Shown here: positions 52,949-64,000 of the stretch, in pieces
Position numbering within the stretch: position 1 is the stretch's first letter
Layout of the letters: every line of letters begins with the position of its first letter
Assembly: GCF_947507565.1 (NCBI RefSeq)
Contig: NC_089176.1
Location: forward strand, 3,720,001 to 3,784,000
Reading direction: 5' to 3'
DNA length: 64,000 nucleotides
Source of the DNA: Oscarella lobularis
Lineage: Eukaryota; Porifera; Homoscleromorpha; Homosclerophorida; Oscarellidae
Notes under the pieces: generated by a model
The model's database searches: none
What the model saw: only the letters and a program-made list of their open reading frames with translations
Told to the model about the DNA's origin: nothing
Made by a program: the position numbers and the translations under genes

Positions 52949-55900
52949 ATGGTTCTCGGCTTCACGGAGTCGTTCTGTCTTCAGAGCGAGCTGGGATCTC
53001 TTGCAGAAAGTACAAAGGGGGTCTGCTTGGTCGAAATTATGCACGTAATCGCTCGTATCGTTCAGGTTTCAGCAACGCACGCCTCATAGGCCAAGAAAAG
53101 GACTCTTCCATTCTATTCAGTTGGGTAGCGCAGTCGTCGACCGATTCCGTAAGCCTCCCAACTTGGACAAACAGTGCCAAAGGCGATCGTTTCTCTGTAG
53201 GGACGCAAGGCGACGTTCGTGGGACTGAAGGATTACACGAACGGAAAATCATCTGTAGGAAATTCGTAAACAAGCGAACCACGCCCCCCTCCTAAAGCCT
53301 TTTTCTCGCAGATTATCTACGAACATCCGAGTGTTATTGACATCGTCGGGGCTAGCGTCAACCCGGAAAAGAATCTACTCGGTTTGACGTCGTCATGACG
53401 TCATTTGAAAAATTTATTGATTATTTAGCTTTTACTGAACTCGCTTCTGGACTGAGAGAATACAGTGAAGCAGGAATTGGAGACAGTGAGAAAAAGACTC
53501 AATAAACGGAAACATTCTTAATTTTATTTATAGAAATCTATCGATCATTCGTATCGGAGATTAATCCGAGAGGACGTTGCTTCTGTCTACAAATCGATAG
53601 GCCAGAGTTTCAAAGGGTTCAGGTAAGACTCACTTTTGCAAGATCTAAAGGTAGTAAGTATATCAATTTCTTTTAGTTCTTGTATCCCATTGGTCCTCAT
53701 GCCAAAGAAAGACGTCGCGAATCCTATCTTCTCTATTTACTTCACAGAGAATGTATAAATGACGTCAAAACAACGTGTCACTAATTTAATTTTTAACTGC
53801 AGGTATTGGGTTATATACTTTTCGATTCAGTCACTTGCCAGGGCACAATGGCCTCGTAATATTTTTTTATTTTTCTTGGAATTTTTTGCTTTTAATTGAT
53901 ATGTAGGTTATTGTTCGCCAGCCTCTTAAAAGAGAGATATCAAAGGCGTTTTACTGGTACCAATGGGACCCTTCGCATCAACGCCTTTATGCACTCTACT
54001 TCATGCCAAGTGTAAGACTTCAGCAATTTGTTGATGTCTGTTATTTCGTGACGTCTTAGGCGACTGGTAGAAAAGTGGAACCGCATCTTCGTTGCTTCGA
54101 ATTTCCAAGCAAAGACACAGACGAGATAGTGGTAATAAAAAATATAACGAATAAAATTATTTTCAAATAAGAGTCTTTCTTAGATGGATTGGGTTCTTCC
54201 TCTGCCTTTTACAGAAGAACAGCTGACAGAGGAGAAGTAAAACGATATTTATTTATATCAGAGTGTTGATTTCTTGGTTAGGCCAGAGTATCTTCCTCTC
54301 CCAGCCTTTCGAAAACTTCAAGGCAAGAAAACGCTCTCTACTGCAGATCTATAAGATCCTGATTATATTTTTTAGAAAGTCACATCAATCTCAGTGTTGT
54401 CAGTCTGCCTGGGGGTTGGATATATTGATAACATTGTTAATCATACGACGTCATAATTTAGACTACTTTAGATAGTCAGAACGGTTCGCTGTACATTTGC
54501 TATCAGCATCCAGTGCAGAAAGACGGGGTTAATTGAGAAAAATGGCCTAATTGAGAAGACTAAATATTTTAATTTTGATAGAGTTCATCTCCAGACAAAA
54601 ACACGCAATTCCTCACGTACTCCGTCTGTCTTCTTCATCTCGGTGAAAAAAACCCTCGCTAATTATAAAATTAAATCCAGGAACTTTGTATCTCAGGCCA
54701 AGTCCTTAAAGTCAAAGTAAAAAGCATTGAAGTCGATAAAGAATCTGACAAAAGGCTTTACTTCTCAAGCATAAGTAGAAAAACCCCCTCTAGCTATTTT
54801 CTTTTCACGCCACATACTAGGTGACCACGTGCTCGTTTATGTACCCGGAGTCCTGCTCCATCTTCTTGACTGCAGCGCTGAACACTCTCCCGTTCATCAC
54901 ATACTCATGCATGGTTCATAAATTTTCTATTGCTAAATCAATTTTTATTTCTTACCTTGTTGCCTAGGCGACGTTGTTCCGAGGTTTCCCGCCTCGGAGC
55001 CGCTGCTCTGTAATTGGACCAACGTCAATGGCTACGTCAAAAGGCGTACGTTTTTGGCGTCAGTTTCACGTTTTTTTGCTGGACTTCTCTTCTTAGGTAA
55101 TGTGAGCGTTCTCGACGCTTCTACATGGAAAGGATATGACGTCGTGTTCAGTCGCAGCGTCATAGCTCAGCACTTTTCCGAGTAATAAATCCATAAAGCA
55201 TACGTTTTTAATTTTGAAGTACTTATGAAGGACTCACCTAACTTCAACCAAACTTGCTCTCCTACACATGGCTCTCGTGCATCTAAATGACCGACTACTA
55301 ATTCGAATGGCACGGTTTTCCGGGTGCCTAGCAACGCACGTAGCATTTATACTTGTATTTAGCTTTTTCGTGAAATGTGTCTCGATCCCGCGCACCCCGA
55401 CTGCAAAGAACTTCTATGCGATTTTCTCCTGGGTACATGAACGTGTAAGGGGAATAGGGATTTCGTTTTATTATTAAATTAGGTTCTACGTATGCTCGAA
55501 TGAAGTTTAGCAGTGCTGACAGCTCGCTTCTCAAGCTGCTTCCGCTCACTCTGAGCGGACGTCTTCGCGGTCATCTCGAAAAGGCGAGACACATAATTAA
55601 ATATTTTTAATTTTTAATATTTTTAGCAGGACGTTGACGGAAAGGATGTGGCTGTCGTCACGTATTCGAGCGTCTCCGGAGACTCAATAGAACGATGCTT
55701 AGCGAGAGTAGGAAAATCGAAGTGATTCTTAATTTATTTTAGGTATGTGTTTGACTCTGTAGTCCAATTGGGGCGAATTGTCTCAAGAAAAAAGCGTCGT
55801 ACGCATCAAAAACTACGTACGTTGCATGGTTTAGAAAGAAGGAATGCAATTTTGAAACGACTTTGTTACGCAGACTGATCACACGAATCCCTTTGAAGTA

Positions 55901-57687
55901 CTATTAGCCAATTTGAAATTGAACAAGCAACAAACGCCCAGGTAGCCTCTGTAAAATGTCTGGGGGCTTTAGACTGCATTTTTTGCTTGCTAAGGGTCGA
56001 TTTGGAGCGTCTTGATGATCTTGGCGACGTCGACATTGACGTCGAAGAAAAAACCGACGCTGACGGAAAACCCAAGCGTCCCAGTCTCTTTCGACGGCTC
56101 TCCGTTAGCTTCGCGTAAGATCTAGGCATCGAATAGTAACGTCGATTGATCGTGGGGCTTTGTTTCTGCAGATCACGCTTAGGAAAAAGTACCAACTTGC
56201 AGAATTAGAGATACTCGGCCTAATTTCTTTTTCTAGAAGACGCAGATTTGAGACTCCCACCTGACGCTCTTGAGAGCGAAGACGTTGAACTGGAGAGACA
56301 GCAGAAGAAGGCAAGTTCATGTCTCATATCAGTGCATTCACGAATACCGTAGTCCTATATTAGCTGATCTATTATGTCCAAAAACATTTGATGCGTTGGT
56401 TGAAAGGCGATGCTAAAACGCTCGATATTCGTTGTCTCAAAATTGCGAAAGAGTACTGTAGCATTCAGGTAGTGGAAGCCCTCGCGTCCCATTGCGTCTC
56501 CTTGAGGTTTTGTCCCTACGTTTTCCTAGGCCGATCAAGCGAAAATGCTCTTGGATCTCATTTGCACGACGCTGGGTTTTGACGACACTCATCTCGCCGT
56601 TGTCTCTTTGTACGTGGTCTTTGTAGAGGGGAGAGCTCTTTGATGGGGTTCTTATGCAGGGCGGAACGCGGTACTGAGCGCGATTGCGCTCTCTATGGGA
56701 TGGTCGAGCGTTTTTGCTGCGCTCTCGAACAGCTCGGATTTCCCTATCCCAAAGGTGCGTTTACCCTACTCATAACTCTTTTTTTGACTGACTTTTTTAA
56801 GGATTTCACGTCTTTTTTGCCTCTCTTGGCTATCGTTGTTTGGAGCCTCGGTAAAAGAGACTGATGAGGGGAGATTTTCATTTCTTATTTCTTTTGGTCT
56901 TAGGGTCTTTCTTCAGTATGTAAATAGGCAGGTTTTTCAGTTGAAGGAAGAGTTCGTGCGTCGCGTCATTACAGGTTAGAATTCTTCATTTTGACGATGA
57001 GGATGATGAGCCGGTATTGCTGGCTCTAGAACTTGGATCAAGCGCAGAATGTTTGGAAATTAAATTCCAGCTTTTGTCTCGCCTCAAACCGGACGTAGGA
57101 GATCAAATATTCTAAATGTCGTTTCTCAATAGTTTTCTTATTAATTGAAGGAGGAAACGTCTCGTTTGTTGGTGTCGTGCTCGGAATCTAATCACATGGA
57201 TATTGCACAGTAAAATTGCCTCATCTTCGTTTTTAAAAGCCCATTCTCTGATTCAGATTCATGGCCCAGAAAAGGGTGGCCAGCCTCCTTTCGTTAGTCC
57301 CAGAGGAAAGCGGTCAGAAAACCATCTGAACGCTCTTAAAATTTATAACTAATCGTTATATAGGAAACAATGCTTTTGAAGGCCAAGGTATTTATATCCC
57401 TTGCAAGTGGACTCTCGAATTAATTAATTAATTAATTTTGAAGCATCTTTTTTCTATGACCGAGTCTCTGGCTCACCGAAGTTTCCACCGGCTCAAGAGC
57501 TCATGAAACGTCTCTATGATACAGGTCTAAGAATGTGCATCCCTTTTTATTCTCTAACGTTCTGTTCCCAGAAGAGAAACTGCAGGGAAAACAGAAAAGA
57601 AGCGCGTCGCCTGCAGACAGCCTATCTCTCAACTTTATCGAACGAAATTGCTTGTCCAAAGTCGCCCCTACAACAAACGCTGTCTAA
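52949..57687 (+). CDS. GSAP: Gamma-secretase activating protein homologue
   Basis: Spliced plus-strand gene of about 25 short exons. N-terminal beta-propeller-like part: SNARLIGQEKDSSILFSW, FVGLKDYTNG, IIYEHPSVIDIVGASVNPE, VSEINPRG, VQFLYPIGPH, then FYWYQWDPSHQRLYALYFMP and VLVYVPGVLLHLLDCSAEH, all aligning in order with vertebrate GSAP. C-terminal helical part: ILHFDDEDDEPVLLALELG, KFQLLSRLKPDVGDQI and the end SLSLNFIERNCLSKV before a stop at 57685. GSAP was described as a modulator of gamma-secretase processing of APP; its ancestral role is unclear. Start at the ATG 52949, using a donor at AGAAA|GTACAA. Phases were checked for the first six exons; later ones are approximate. Confidence 0.85.
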
Positions 57688-57727
57688 AAATAGACACCAA
57701 TTTATTCATCACGTGACGAACTCAACG

Positions 57728-60184
57728 ATGGCTTCTTGCGTCTCTGCGCCCTCGTACGAGCCTCCGGTCTACGTCACCTTTCTTCACACTATCCCTCGCT
57801 TCGATTTTCACTTTCACCTTACTGACGACCCCCAATTCGATCCGGAAAGCGTCGCTTATCTCGAGGTGGAGAACGCGCCTCTCTACCGCTCTTTCCCACG
57901 ATCGATTCTCGCTTTTCTAGGGTCTCGCTGGATGGGCGATAGCGGTTGCCGCATTTTGCATTCTTCTACTTATTATTGCTTGCGTCTATCTCGTCTGCAA
58001 ATGTTGCTGCAGCTCGGGATCGAATCGCGTATGGCTTCGAGAGCCGAAAGTGGGCGGAGCTCGATGCTGTCTCGCTTTGTTCGCCGTATTGGCGGCGATC
58101 GTAGCCGCAGGGGCGATTTACGGCGGCGTTCAAGCACTAAGAGACGCCAACGATGTCATCGAAGACGCGAAATCGATTAATAGAAGTCTAACTGACGTGC
58201 AGAGCGAAGTAAGAAGGTGTTAGCACGTGAGTTCAGATGTCACGTGAATTTTCCTACAGCTCGATTCGATTCACGTTGCCGGAAAAGACGTAAATGGCGA
58301 TTTGGCCGCTCTACTCGGAATTCTTCCGTCGAATCAAACAACTGCGAGACGATACGTCGAAGAAGCGCTGAAGGATTTCTCTAGCGCTCTCACTCAAGTT
58401 GGCAACATCCAGGATAACGTTGATGACGTCGATATAAGCGTCTACATAGACACTGCGCAGCTATACTTTAAATATTGGTACTATCGCGTTATTGAGATTT
58501 TAAATTTAAGTTTTTCGATTTAGGATTTATGCTATGATTCCGTTTTGCTTTTTCTTGGCGCTTGTTGTGACGTTTCCCTGCCTTGTGTTGATTTGCTGCA
58601 GAAAGTCGACCGCTTGCTTGAAATGGTAAGAGACGAAGTAAAGTGCCAACATTATTAGACTAATTTTCTCAAATAGTTCGGCCTGTTTCTCCGTTTTGGG
58701 GCTGCTGGTCTGCAGTTTGAGCAGCGGCATAATTATGGGAGTAACCCTCGTACGTTTCCACTATGAAAGACATCTCTAAATCACACTGTACTCATTTTTA
58801 GGGCGGTAGTGACATATGCGTAGATCCGGAGAACTACATCGTCAATCTCACTACCAGCTCAGTTGAAAAAGGTAGAAGAAAAAGTATTGTGGAGAATAAA
58901 TAGATGATGAATCTGATGCATGACAGACGTTGTTGAATACTACGTTCACTGTGCGGACACTTGCTCTTCGCCCTTCAGCGACGTGAGTCGCATACAGTTT
59001 GTTCTACGCAGTTGTCTTATACTATTTTTATTGTAGTCGTTCGGCGAAGCGTTCTTCTATTTGGACGAGTTGCTCTCGCTGATTCAGAATGTGGATAAAA
59101 TTTCTGTCTTTGATAAATTTAAAAAGGTTCGTTTGACTTGTAGTTTTATAGGTAATATAGCTCGTGTTGTTAGAATTTATACGTTCAACATGCCGAACAA
59201 GGCGTTCATAAGACCATTGCGTCTCTCCTCGAACTCAATGTCACAGTTGGATGTGATCAAATCACTCCGGTATTTAATTTAGATCGCTATCTCGGCTAAA
59301 GATGGGATGAAATTTAATTAAATTTCTAGTTCTATACTGATGCTCGAACTTCGGCGTGCGAAGATGCCATGTACGTGCTTTGATAAAAATCTTCTCGTTT
59401 ATCTAAATATCTTTTGTCTTGCTAGTTTTTACTTTCTCATCTTCCTACTCGCTATGATTGCTCTTGCCATACCAGTAACAATTCTGGTTATGTGCTCCGA
59501 AAACACGTGGCGTAAAACGGCCGAAGCAAACAAGTAAGAAACGTAGAGAATATTAATATTACTAACGGCTTTCTTTTGGTGAAGATATCACAGGCACGCT
59601 CCAGAAGAACGTACGCCACTTAGACAGTGGATAGATCGAAGTGCAGAAGAAGAAGAAGGAGAACGAGAACGTGCTCAGATAACAGTTGTCGGCATCGTTC
59701 AGTACAATATACACTTCTTCGTGAATTCCTACTTGAGACTTATCTTGTCTTTAGCGAATCCCTTCTCCAGAATCGCGATAATGACGGTGAGGACGACAAC
59801 GATGTTAACTTGAATGATGATCCGGATCACGATCGCGACTCTGTCCATGATGATCGGGATCATCACGATCGCGATTCGGTCTATGAAACAACGGCCGTGG
59901 AATCGCCTTGCGTCGTGCCGACTACTAGCGCCGCCGAAACGCTCGCAACCGCTACCGGTAATGCGTTTCGTTGTGCACTCTGTCTCGACGTCGCGCGCCC
60001 GCCGGTGAAAATGCACAGCGCGTGCGGACGAATCGTCGGCTGCGAAGCGTGCGTGCGGAAAATGACGACTCGTCAGTGTCCTCTCTGCGGCGCTTCTCTG
60101 CCAAACAGCCCTGACCCTTTTGAGACTTTTCGCGGACTTGATGACGTTTTCGCCGCAGCCGCGTCCTACAGTAACTCTACGTGA
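57728..60184 (+). CDS. TTYH: Tweety-family membrane protein with a C-terminal RING finger
   Basis: The ATG 57728 starts a Tweety homologue: the extracellular opening YVTFLHTIPRFDFHFHL, five membrane segments (AIAVAAFCILLLIIACVYLV; CLALFAVLAAIVAAGAIYGG; FCFFLALVVTFPCLVLICC; CFSVLGLLVCSLSSGIIM; FLIFLLAMIALAIPVTIL) and the conserved DICVDPENYIVNLT. TTYH proteins are volume- or calcium-linked anion channel or lipid-associated membrane proteins. After the last helix the tail RYHRHAPEERTPLRQW leads to a region where a further exon (about 59775-60184) encodes an acidic Asp/His-rich stretch and a RING-like finger: CALC, C-R-IVGCEAC, CPLCG. That exon lacks its own usable ATG, so I join it to TTYH; the exact splice (perhaps GTCGGC to CTCCAG) is not certain. 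If unspliced, TTYH ends 'RTTTMLT' at about 59818. Confidence 0.8.
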
Positions 60185-60380
60185 CCTACCTCGATTTAGA
60201 ATCTCTAGCTCTCTTTGTTGCATGTTTTCCCTCCCTCCCCAGCGTGTTCTTAGCTGTTGGAAATTTTTATGGACTGCAGTCGTGGTGGTTTTACATAATC
60301 CCTGTTTTCAATTTATTCGTTTATATATATTAGATCGGCCGGTTGATTCTGATGGTACACAGACTCGTAAGTCGTTCGGT

Positions 60381-61407
60381 TTATTCAAACAGAAACTGCA
60401 CTTGTCGTTCGTTCAGCGACTGCGTTTCCCGATAGTTGTTCTCCATAGGTTTGCTCTCGGCATTGTGGATGCGACGAAGACCCCACATCTAAAGCGAAAA
60501 GGAACAAAGTTGGACAATCATTTCATCTATTATACTTGACTGGTTGATATTTCGATAGGATGTTGCATGATAATCCAGCGCACGTTTTCCGAATAAGGCG
60601 GCGTCGTCAAAGACCCTTCGTAGTAGTAATAGTTCCGAATTGGCGGCAGAACGTTGTTGAGAAACACAGCAAAAGGTTTTCTCCGTGCACCTATTAGTGG
60701 TTAGAAAAATAATTGCGATACCGTACACCATTTATTGACAAACCTTTTTCGTAAAGACTACCGAATTTGAGTTCGTCGAATTCCGGATTGGCTGTTCCTA
60801 ACTACGGAAAGGTCTAAGGATGCGAGTGGAGGCGGCGCTCGACGCTCACCTTCACAAACACCCCAATCACGGCTAGTCCGTCTCGTTGAGTTTTCGCTGA
60901 ATTAAAATCGCCGTATTTTGCATTGTAGTGAACGAAATGTATCTGAAGAGGTCAAGACACGAGAGCTCACAATCAGGTATAAATAGAGTCCGTAGTATAC
61001 ACTGGAGACTTTAGAAAAAATAATACCTCGGCTGAATAAGCTTGACCGTCGACGGTGTGCTCCGAACCGTGCCAATCCTCTGAACCGAAATGCACGTGAA
61101 ACGAGTGCAGTTGAAACACGTCCTTGTGATCGAGCGCGCCTCCCGTTATTGTCGCTTTTTCGCCGTCCGGCAATACGTAACGAACACAGTATCCGTCGTT
61201 TTCGACGACTCCGCCGCGCACGCGTCCCCCCGCACCATTAGCATAAGCTCCTTGGAAATTCAAGGGCATTCGCTTGGAAGTAGATCGAGGCGGCGCGCTG
61301 CCGTAGGGATGGTTGTGTAGTCCGCCCTTGTGACCGATTATGTTGATTGGGGATTGTTTTGGACTAACGGCGGTGGGATGTGAGCCAAAAAGTCTCTTTA
61401 GAGCCAT
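60381..61407 (-). CDS. CA: Alpha-carbonic anhydrase 1
   Basis: Minus-strand gene, ATG at 61407, five exons. Family motifs in order: [43 protein letters not shown] with the first two zinc-ligand His residues in [15 protein letters not shown] with the third, [24 protein letters not shown] and the ending [11 protein letters not shown]. It should hydrate CO2 to bicarbonate with zinc; no clear signal peptide is seen. In animals such enzymes serve acid-base balance and biomineralisation. It is arranged head to head with a second carbonic anhydrase and tail to tail with the TTYH gene about 200 bp away. Confidence 0.93.
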
Positions 61408-62003
61408 CGTTTGCTCCTTCCTATGTATGCACGCGGGGCAGCACGTTCGTGTGACGTATGTACGTTTCAAATTCCCCTACGAAGTGTGCTAGACGTGTTT
61501 GGCGCACCTAATGCGTACGCGAGCGACTCCACTTCCGCTTTCAAAAGCGAATATCGATGCTGTCTCTCGCGAAATAGACAAAACATGCAAAGCGTGTGCG
61601 TCACGGCGAAATTATCGTGCAGACGTCGATGACGTCCCAATTCCAGAATGTCCTTTATCTACATTTGTATGCCCTCCCCTGTCGCGGTAACGTGAGAAGA
61701 AAAACAAGTCTTACATTACTTTGCATTTGAATTTTAGAGTGAGGCTCGTTAGAGGTCGACAACAATGACACGCAAGCTTAGCCCACCGTCGACGTAATGC
61801 ACTGCACGTGTACTTGCGGTCGGCCACACGTAAATTCTACCACGACTTCAGACTCGACGTACGTCAAGCATTCGAAGACTGAGACAAAACAATTTATCAT
61901 GCATTGGCCCGTGGCCAGTTGCTCACGTAGTACACGCGACGAAGCAATATATAAGGACAGTCGAAATCACCGAACGTAGCACTACTACTCTCTCTCAAAC
62001 GCA
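61408..62003. promoter_or_regulatory. Divergent promoter of the carbonic anhydrase pair
   Basis: About 600 bp between the two starts. A TATA box, ATATATAAGG at 61947-61956, lies about 50 bp upstream of the plus-strand gene. No clear TATA is seen next to the minus-strand gene. No other coding signal. Confidence 0.6.
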
Positions 62004-62057
62004 ATGAGTCACGGCGGTGGGCACGGCGGCGGCGGCGGCGGACACGGCGGCGGCGAA

Positions 62058-62109
<52 letters not shown>

Positions 62110-63085
62110 TCACTGGTCTACGACAATCGCCCATCGATATAACAAACCAATTCAAAGGGGGTCTCTACGACTATCCCTACAGCAGCGCTCTCGCTCCAAA
62201 CAGCCAAAGATTGCCACTGTGTTTTCAAGGAGCCTACGTTAATGGTCCCGGTGGACGTGTGACCGGCGGACAAGTCGTCAACAATGGCCACACCGTGAAA
62301 TACACTTTGCCGACGACGGAGAGTGCGACGGTGACGGGAGGCGCGCTCCAGGGAGCCGTTTACCGGCTCGACTCGTTTCACTTGCATTTTGGGTCGGAGG
62401 ACTGGCGCGGCTCGGAGCACACCGTCGACGGGCAAGCCTATCCAGTTGAAGTACGACAGTGCATTTATTTCTGAGATAGAACGACGGAGAGTTGCTTCTT
62501 TAGATGCATTTTGTTCATTTCAACGCGAAGTATGGCACTATCAGCGCCGCCGCATCTCAACCTGACGGACTCGCCGTGATTGGAGTGTTCGTAAAGGTAC
62601 GTTTATTTTAATACTGTAATTAGTTGGGTACGTCACTCACGTGGCCCTTATAACAATGATTTGTTTAGCTGGGAGAAGCGAATCCAGAATATGATCAACT
62701 GCAGTATGATACCCTTGTTCAGAACGGTTAGTCAATTATTGAAACAGACGTTTGCCTTCCTAGCTAGTTTCTTATAGGAGCTAGTCGAAATGTTTCGACC
62801 ATCTTCCTCAACAATGTTCTGCCGCACGATCGTAACTACTATTTCTACCCGGGCTCTCTGACTACACCGCCGTATTCGGAAAACGTCACTTGGATGGTCA
62901 TGCAGCATCCCATTGAAATATCTACGAGCCAGGTAAAACCAAACGCCTGAGCGCTCTAATTATAGTGTTTTGTATAGATGTGGGGTCTTCGTCGCCTTAT
63001 GAATTTGGAGGGCACGCCGATGGAGAACAACTATCGCGCCACGCAGCCGCTGAACGGGAGAGTGGTGCAGTTTCTCTTCGACTGA
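62004..63085 (+). CDS. CA: Alpha-carbonic anhydrase 2 with Gly/His-rich N-terminus
   Basis: ATG 62004, five exons. The first 36 residues are Gly and His with few others ([20 protein letters not shown] and a poly-Gly run). The catalytic domain follows: [30 protein letters not shown] with two zinc His, SEHTVDG, then [11 protein letters not shown] with the third, [39 protein letters not shown] and [19 protein letters not shown]. All catalytic features are present. The tail could bind extra zinc or act as a low-complexity mineral or matrix-interacting region (inference). It is about 60-65% identical by eye to its minus-strand neighbour, so they are an inverted duplicate pair. Confidence 0.93.
62013..62108 (+). 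repeat. GGC trinucleotide repeat coding poly-Gly
   Basis: A nearly pure GGC tract interrupted by CAC/GAA codons at the start of carbonic anhydrase 2. Such tracts vary in length and are prone to assembly error. Confidence 0.9.
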
Positions 63086-63569
63086 GAAAATTGTGGAGGG
63101 TTGAACTCGGATTGCATGCAATGTGCTAGCGCGTAAGTGTGATTGTGTACGTGTGCGTCAGTTTGTCTCTGTGACGAAAGAAAACTGCTTGTATTTGTGC
63201 ATCCAAACCTCTTGGTCTTAGAGAGTGTTCGGGTTATCAAAAAGATGACCCGGAGATTAGCAAAAATGTTTGGGCCAGTATGACTGTCTGCGAGCATCTT
63301 TCCGAAGGAGGTGAATGCTAGATTAGGCCTTTCCTAAAGAAAGAACAAACGTTGACGTCAATGCTGTTAAACCACAGCTCACCTGAGAGTTGCTTTTGTG
63401 GAAGCTATGCAGATTTTAGAATTAACGCTCTTGCGTCTATGCGAAAGCATTTAGCTTCCACAAGGACGTGAACTTTAAACCAACGCTATCTTTAGCTGAA
63501 CGCTAGCATATAAGCTCTGTCTCAGTTTCGGCGCGTCACATTTCTCCATCATAGCTTGAAAACAGTACA
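63086..63569. other. Intergenic gap before the His-Gly gene
   Basis: No coding signal. A 12-bp inverted pair (TTGTGGAAGCTA at 63396 and its complement at 63452) could form a hairpin with a 44-nt loop. Further from it the region looks ordinary. Confidence 0.4.
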
Positions 63570-63698
63570 ATGGGTCACGGTAAGATTGATGCATCATGGT
63601 GCATACGAGCAAATTAACGTACGACTTGATGATCGTCTTTAATATATAGGAAACGGCGACGGTCACGGTCACGGACACGGTCACGGTCACGGTCACGG

Positions 63699-63733
<35 letters not shown>

Positions 63734-63849
63734 AACACGGCGGCCACGAGCACGGTCACGGTCATGGGCATGACGGTCACGGTCACGGACACGGACACGG
63801 ACACGAACACGGACACGGACACGGACACGGCCATGGACACTGCGGATAG
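63570..63849 (+). CDS. Small His-Gly repeat protein, putative metal binder
   Basis: Two exons: ATG GGT CAC G at 63570, an intron of about 70 nt ending TATATAG, then a single repeat exon to the TAG at 63847-63849. The product, about 70 residues, is almost entirely Gly-His dipeptides with a few Asp, Glu and Asn and a final Cys-Gly. Codons alternate GGT/GGA/GGC/GGG with CAC/CAT, so selection on the peptide, not only DNA slippage, is plausible. Dense His suggests zinc, copper or nickel binding. It has no signal peptide or known domain. Its start MGHG and neighbour's MSHGGG suggest a link to carbonic anhydrase 2. The antisense open frame (Val/Met/Pro) is a by-product. Confidence 0.7.
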
Positions 63850-64000
63850 TGCGCGGCGGCAGCCTCAGTATTGAAAACAGCGGAGACGAGACTCTGAGAA
63901 TGCTGTATGCATGTGAATGTGTTTGTGCGCGTCGAAGTGTTCGTGAGCTTATTACAGTCTAATTAATATATGAGACTTGCATTAAAAATACTGTTGTCGG

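Noticed and set aside
59627-59770. Independent start for the RING protein at ATG 59627
   Set aside because: This Arg-rich stretch overlaps the conserved TTYH tail in another frame and looks like a chance open frame.
63475-63840. Minus-strand Val/Thr/Met-Pro repeat frame
   Set aside because: Antisense of the His-Gly repeat gene; no domain or start context.

Overview
This is eukaryotic, animal-type nuclear DNA. Genes are packed on both strands and split by many short introns (mostly 45-70 nt) with GT-AG ends, and neighbours are often tens to a few hundred bases apart. The conserved genes recognised by translation (ATF7IP, cytohesin, RPP14, ERCC6/CSB, CEP95, GSAP, Tweety, espin-like, SLC18B1-like, alpha-carbonic anhydrases) are a metazoan set. 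A compact, early-branching invertebrate such as a homoscleromorph sponge fits best; that placement is inference from gene content and intron size only. No rRNA, tRNA or CRISPR was seen. Exon models were assembled by eye from splice signals and family resemblance, so internal exon ends are approximate.

Layout. 1-1.86 kb: no gene, several inverted repeats. 1.87-5.03 kb (minus): a PH-domain adaptor and an ATF7IP/MCAF-like SETDB1 cofactor. 5.2-8.03 kb (plus): a PfkB sugar kinase that appears spliced in frame to a KdsD-type SIS sugar-phosphate isomerase. 8.1-9.8 kb: espin-like ankyrin protein. 10-11.3 kb: intronless SLC18B1-like transporter. 11.8-16.2 kb (minus): cytohesin. 16.3-16.6 kb: RPP14. 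16.6-24.4 kb (minus): ERCC6/CSB, with one intron swollen by about 3 kb of a 9-bp minisatellite lying between short inverted terminal repeats. 24.5-27.1 kb (minus): CEP95.

27.3-50.9 kb holds the most striking region: three tandem paralogues of an ankyrin-Roc-COR-death-domain gene (DAPK-like but without a kinase). Each has 13 to 25 ankyrin repeats encoded one repeat per exon, in an alternating two-type array. Between them lie a truncated copy of CEP95 (34.6-35.5 kb), a truncated copy of GSAP (44.5-45.1 kb) and two copies of a small phosphopantetheine-carrier gene. The intact CEP95 and GSAP flank the whole cluster, so an ancestral order CEP95 - ANK/Roc/COR/DD - carrier - GSAP seems to have been tandemly duplicated twice, leaving gene fragments at the junctions. 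Near-identical exons with a rapidly changing groove-facing codon suggest a diversifying recognition or innate-immune receptor family (inference).

52.9-57.7 kb: intact GSAP. 57.7-60.2 kb: a Tweety-family membrane protein whose last exon appears to add a RING finger. 60.4-63.1 kb: two alpha-carbonic anhydrases head to head, one with a Gly/His-rich N-terminus. 63.6-63.85 kb: a tiny His-Gly repeat protein, probably metal binding.
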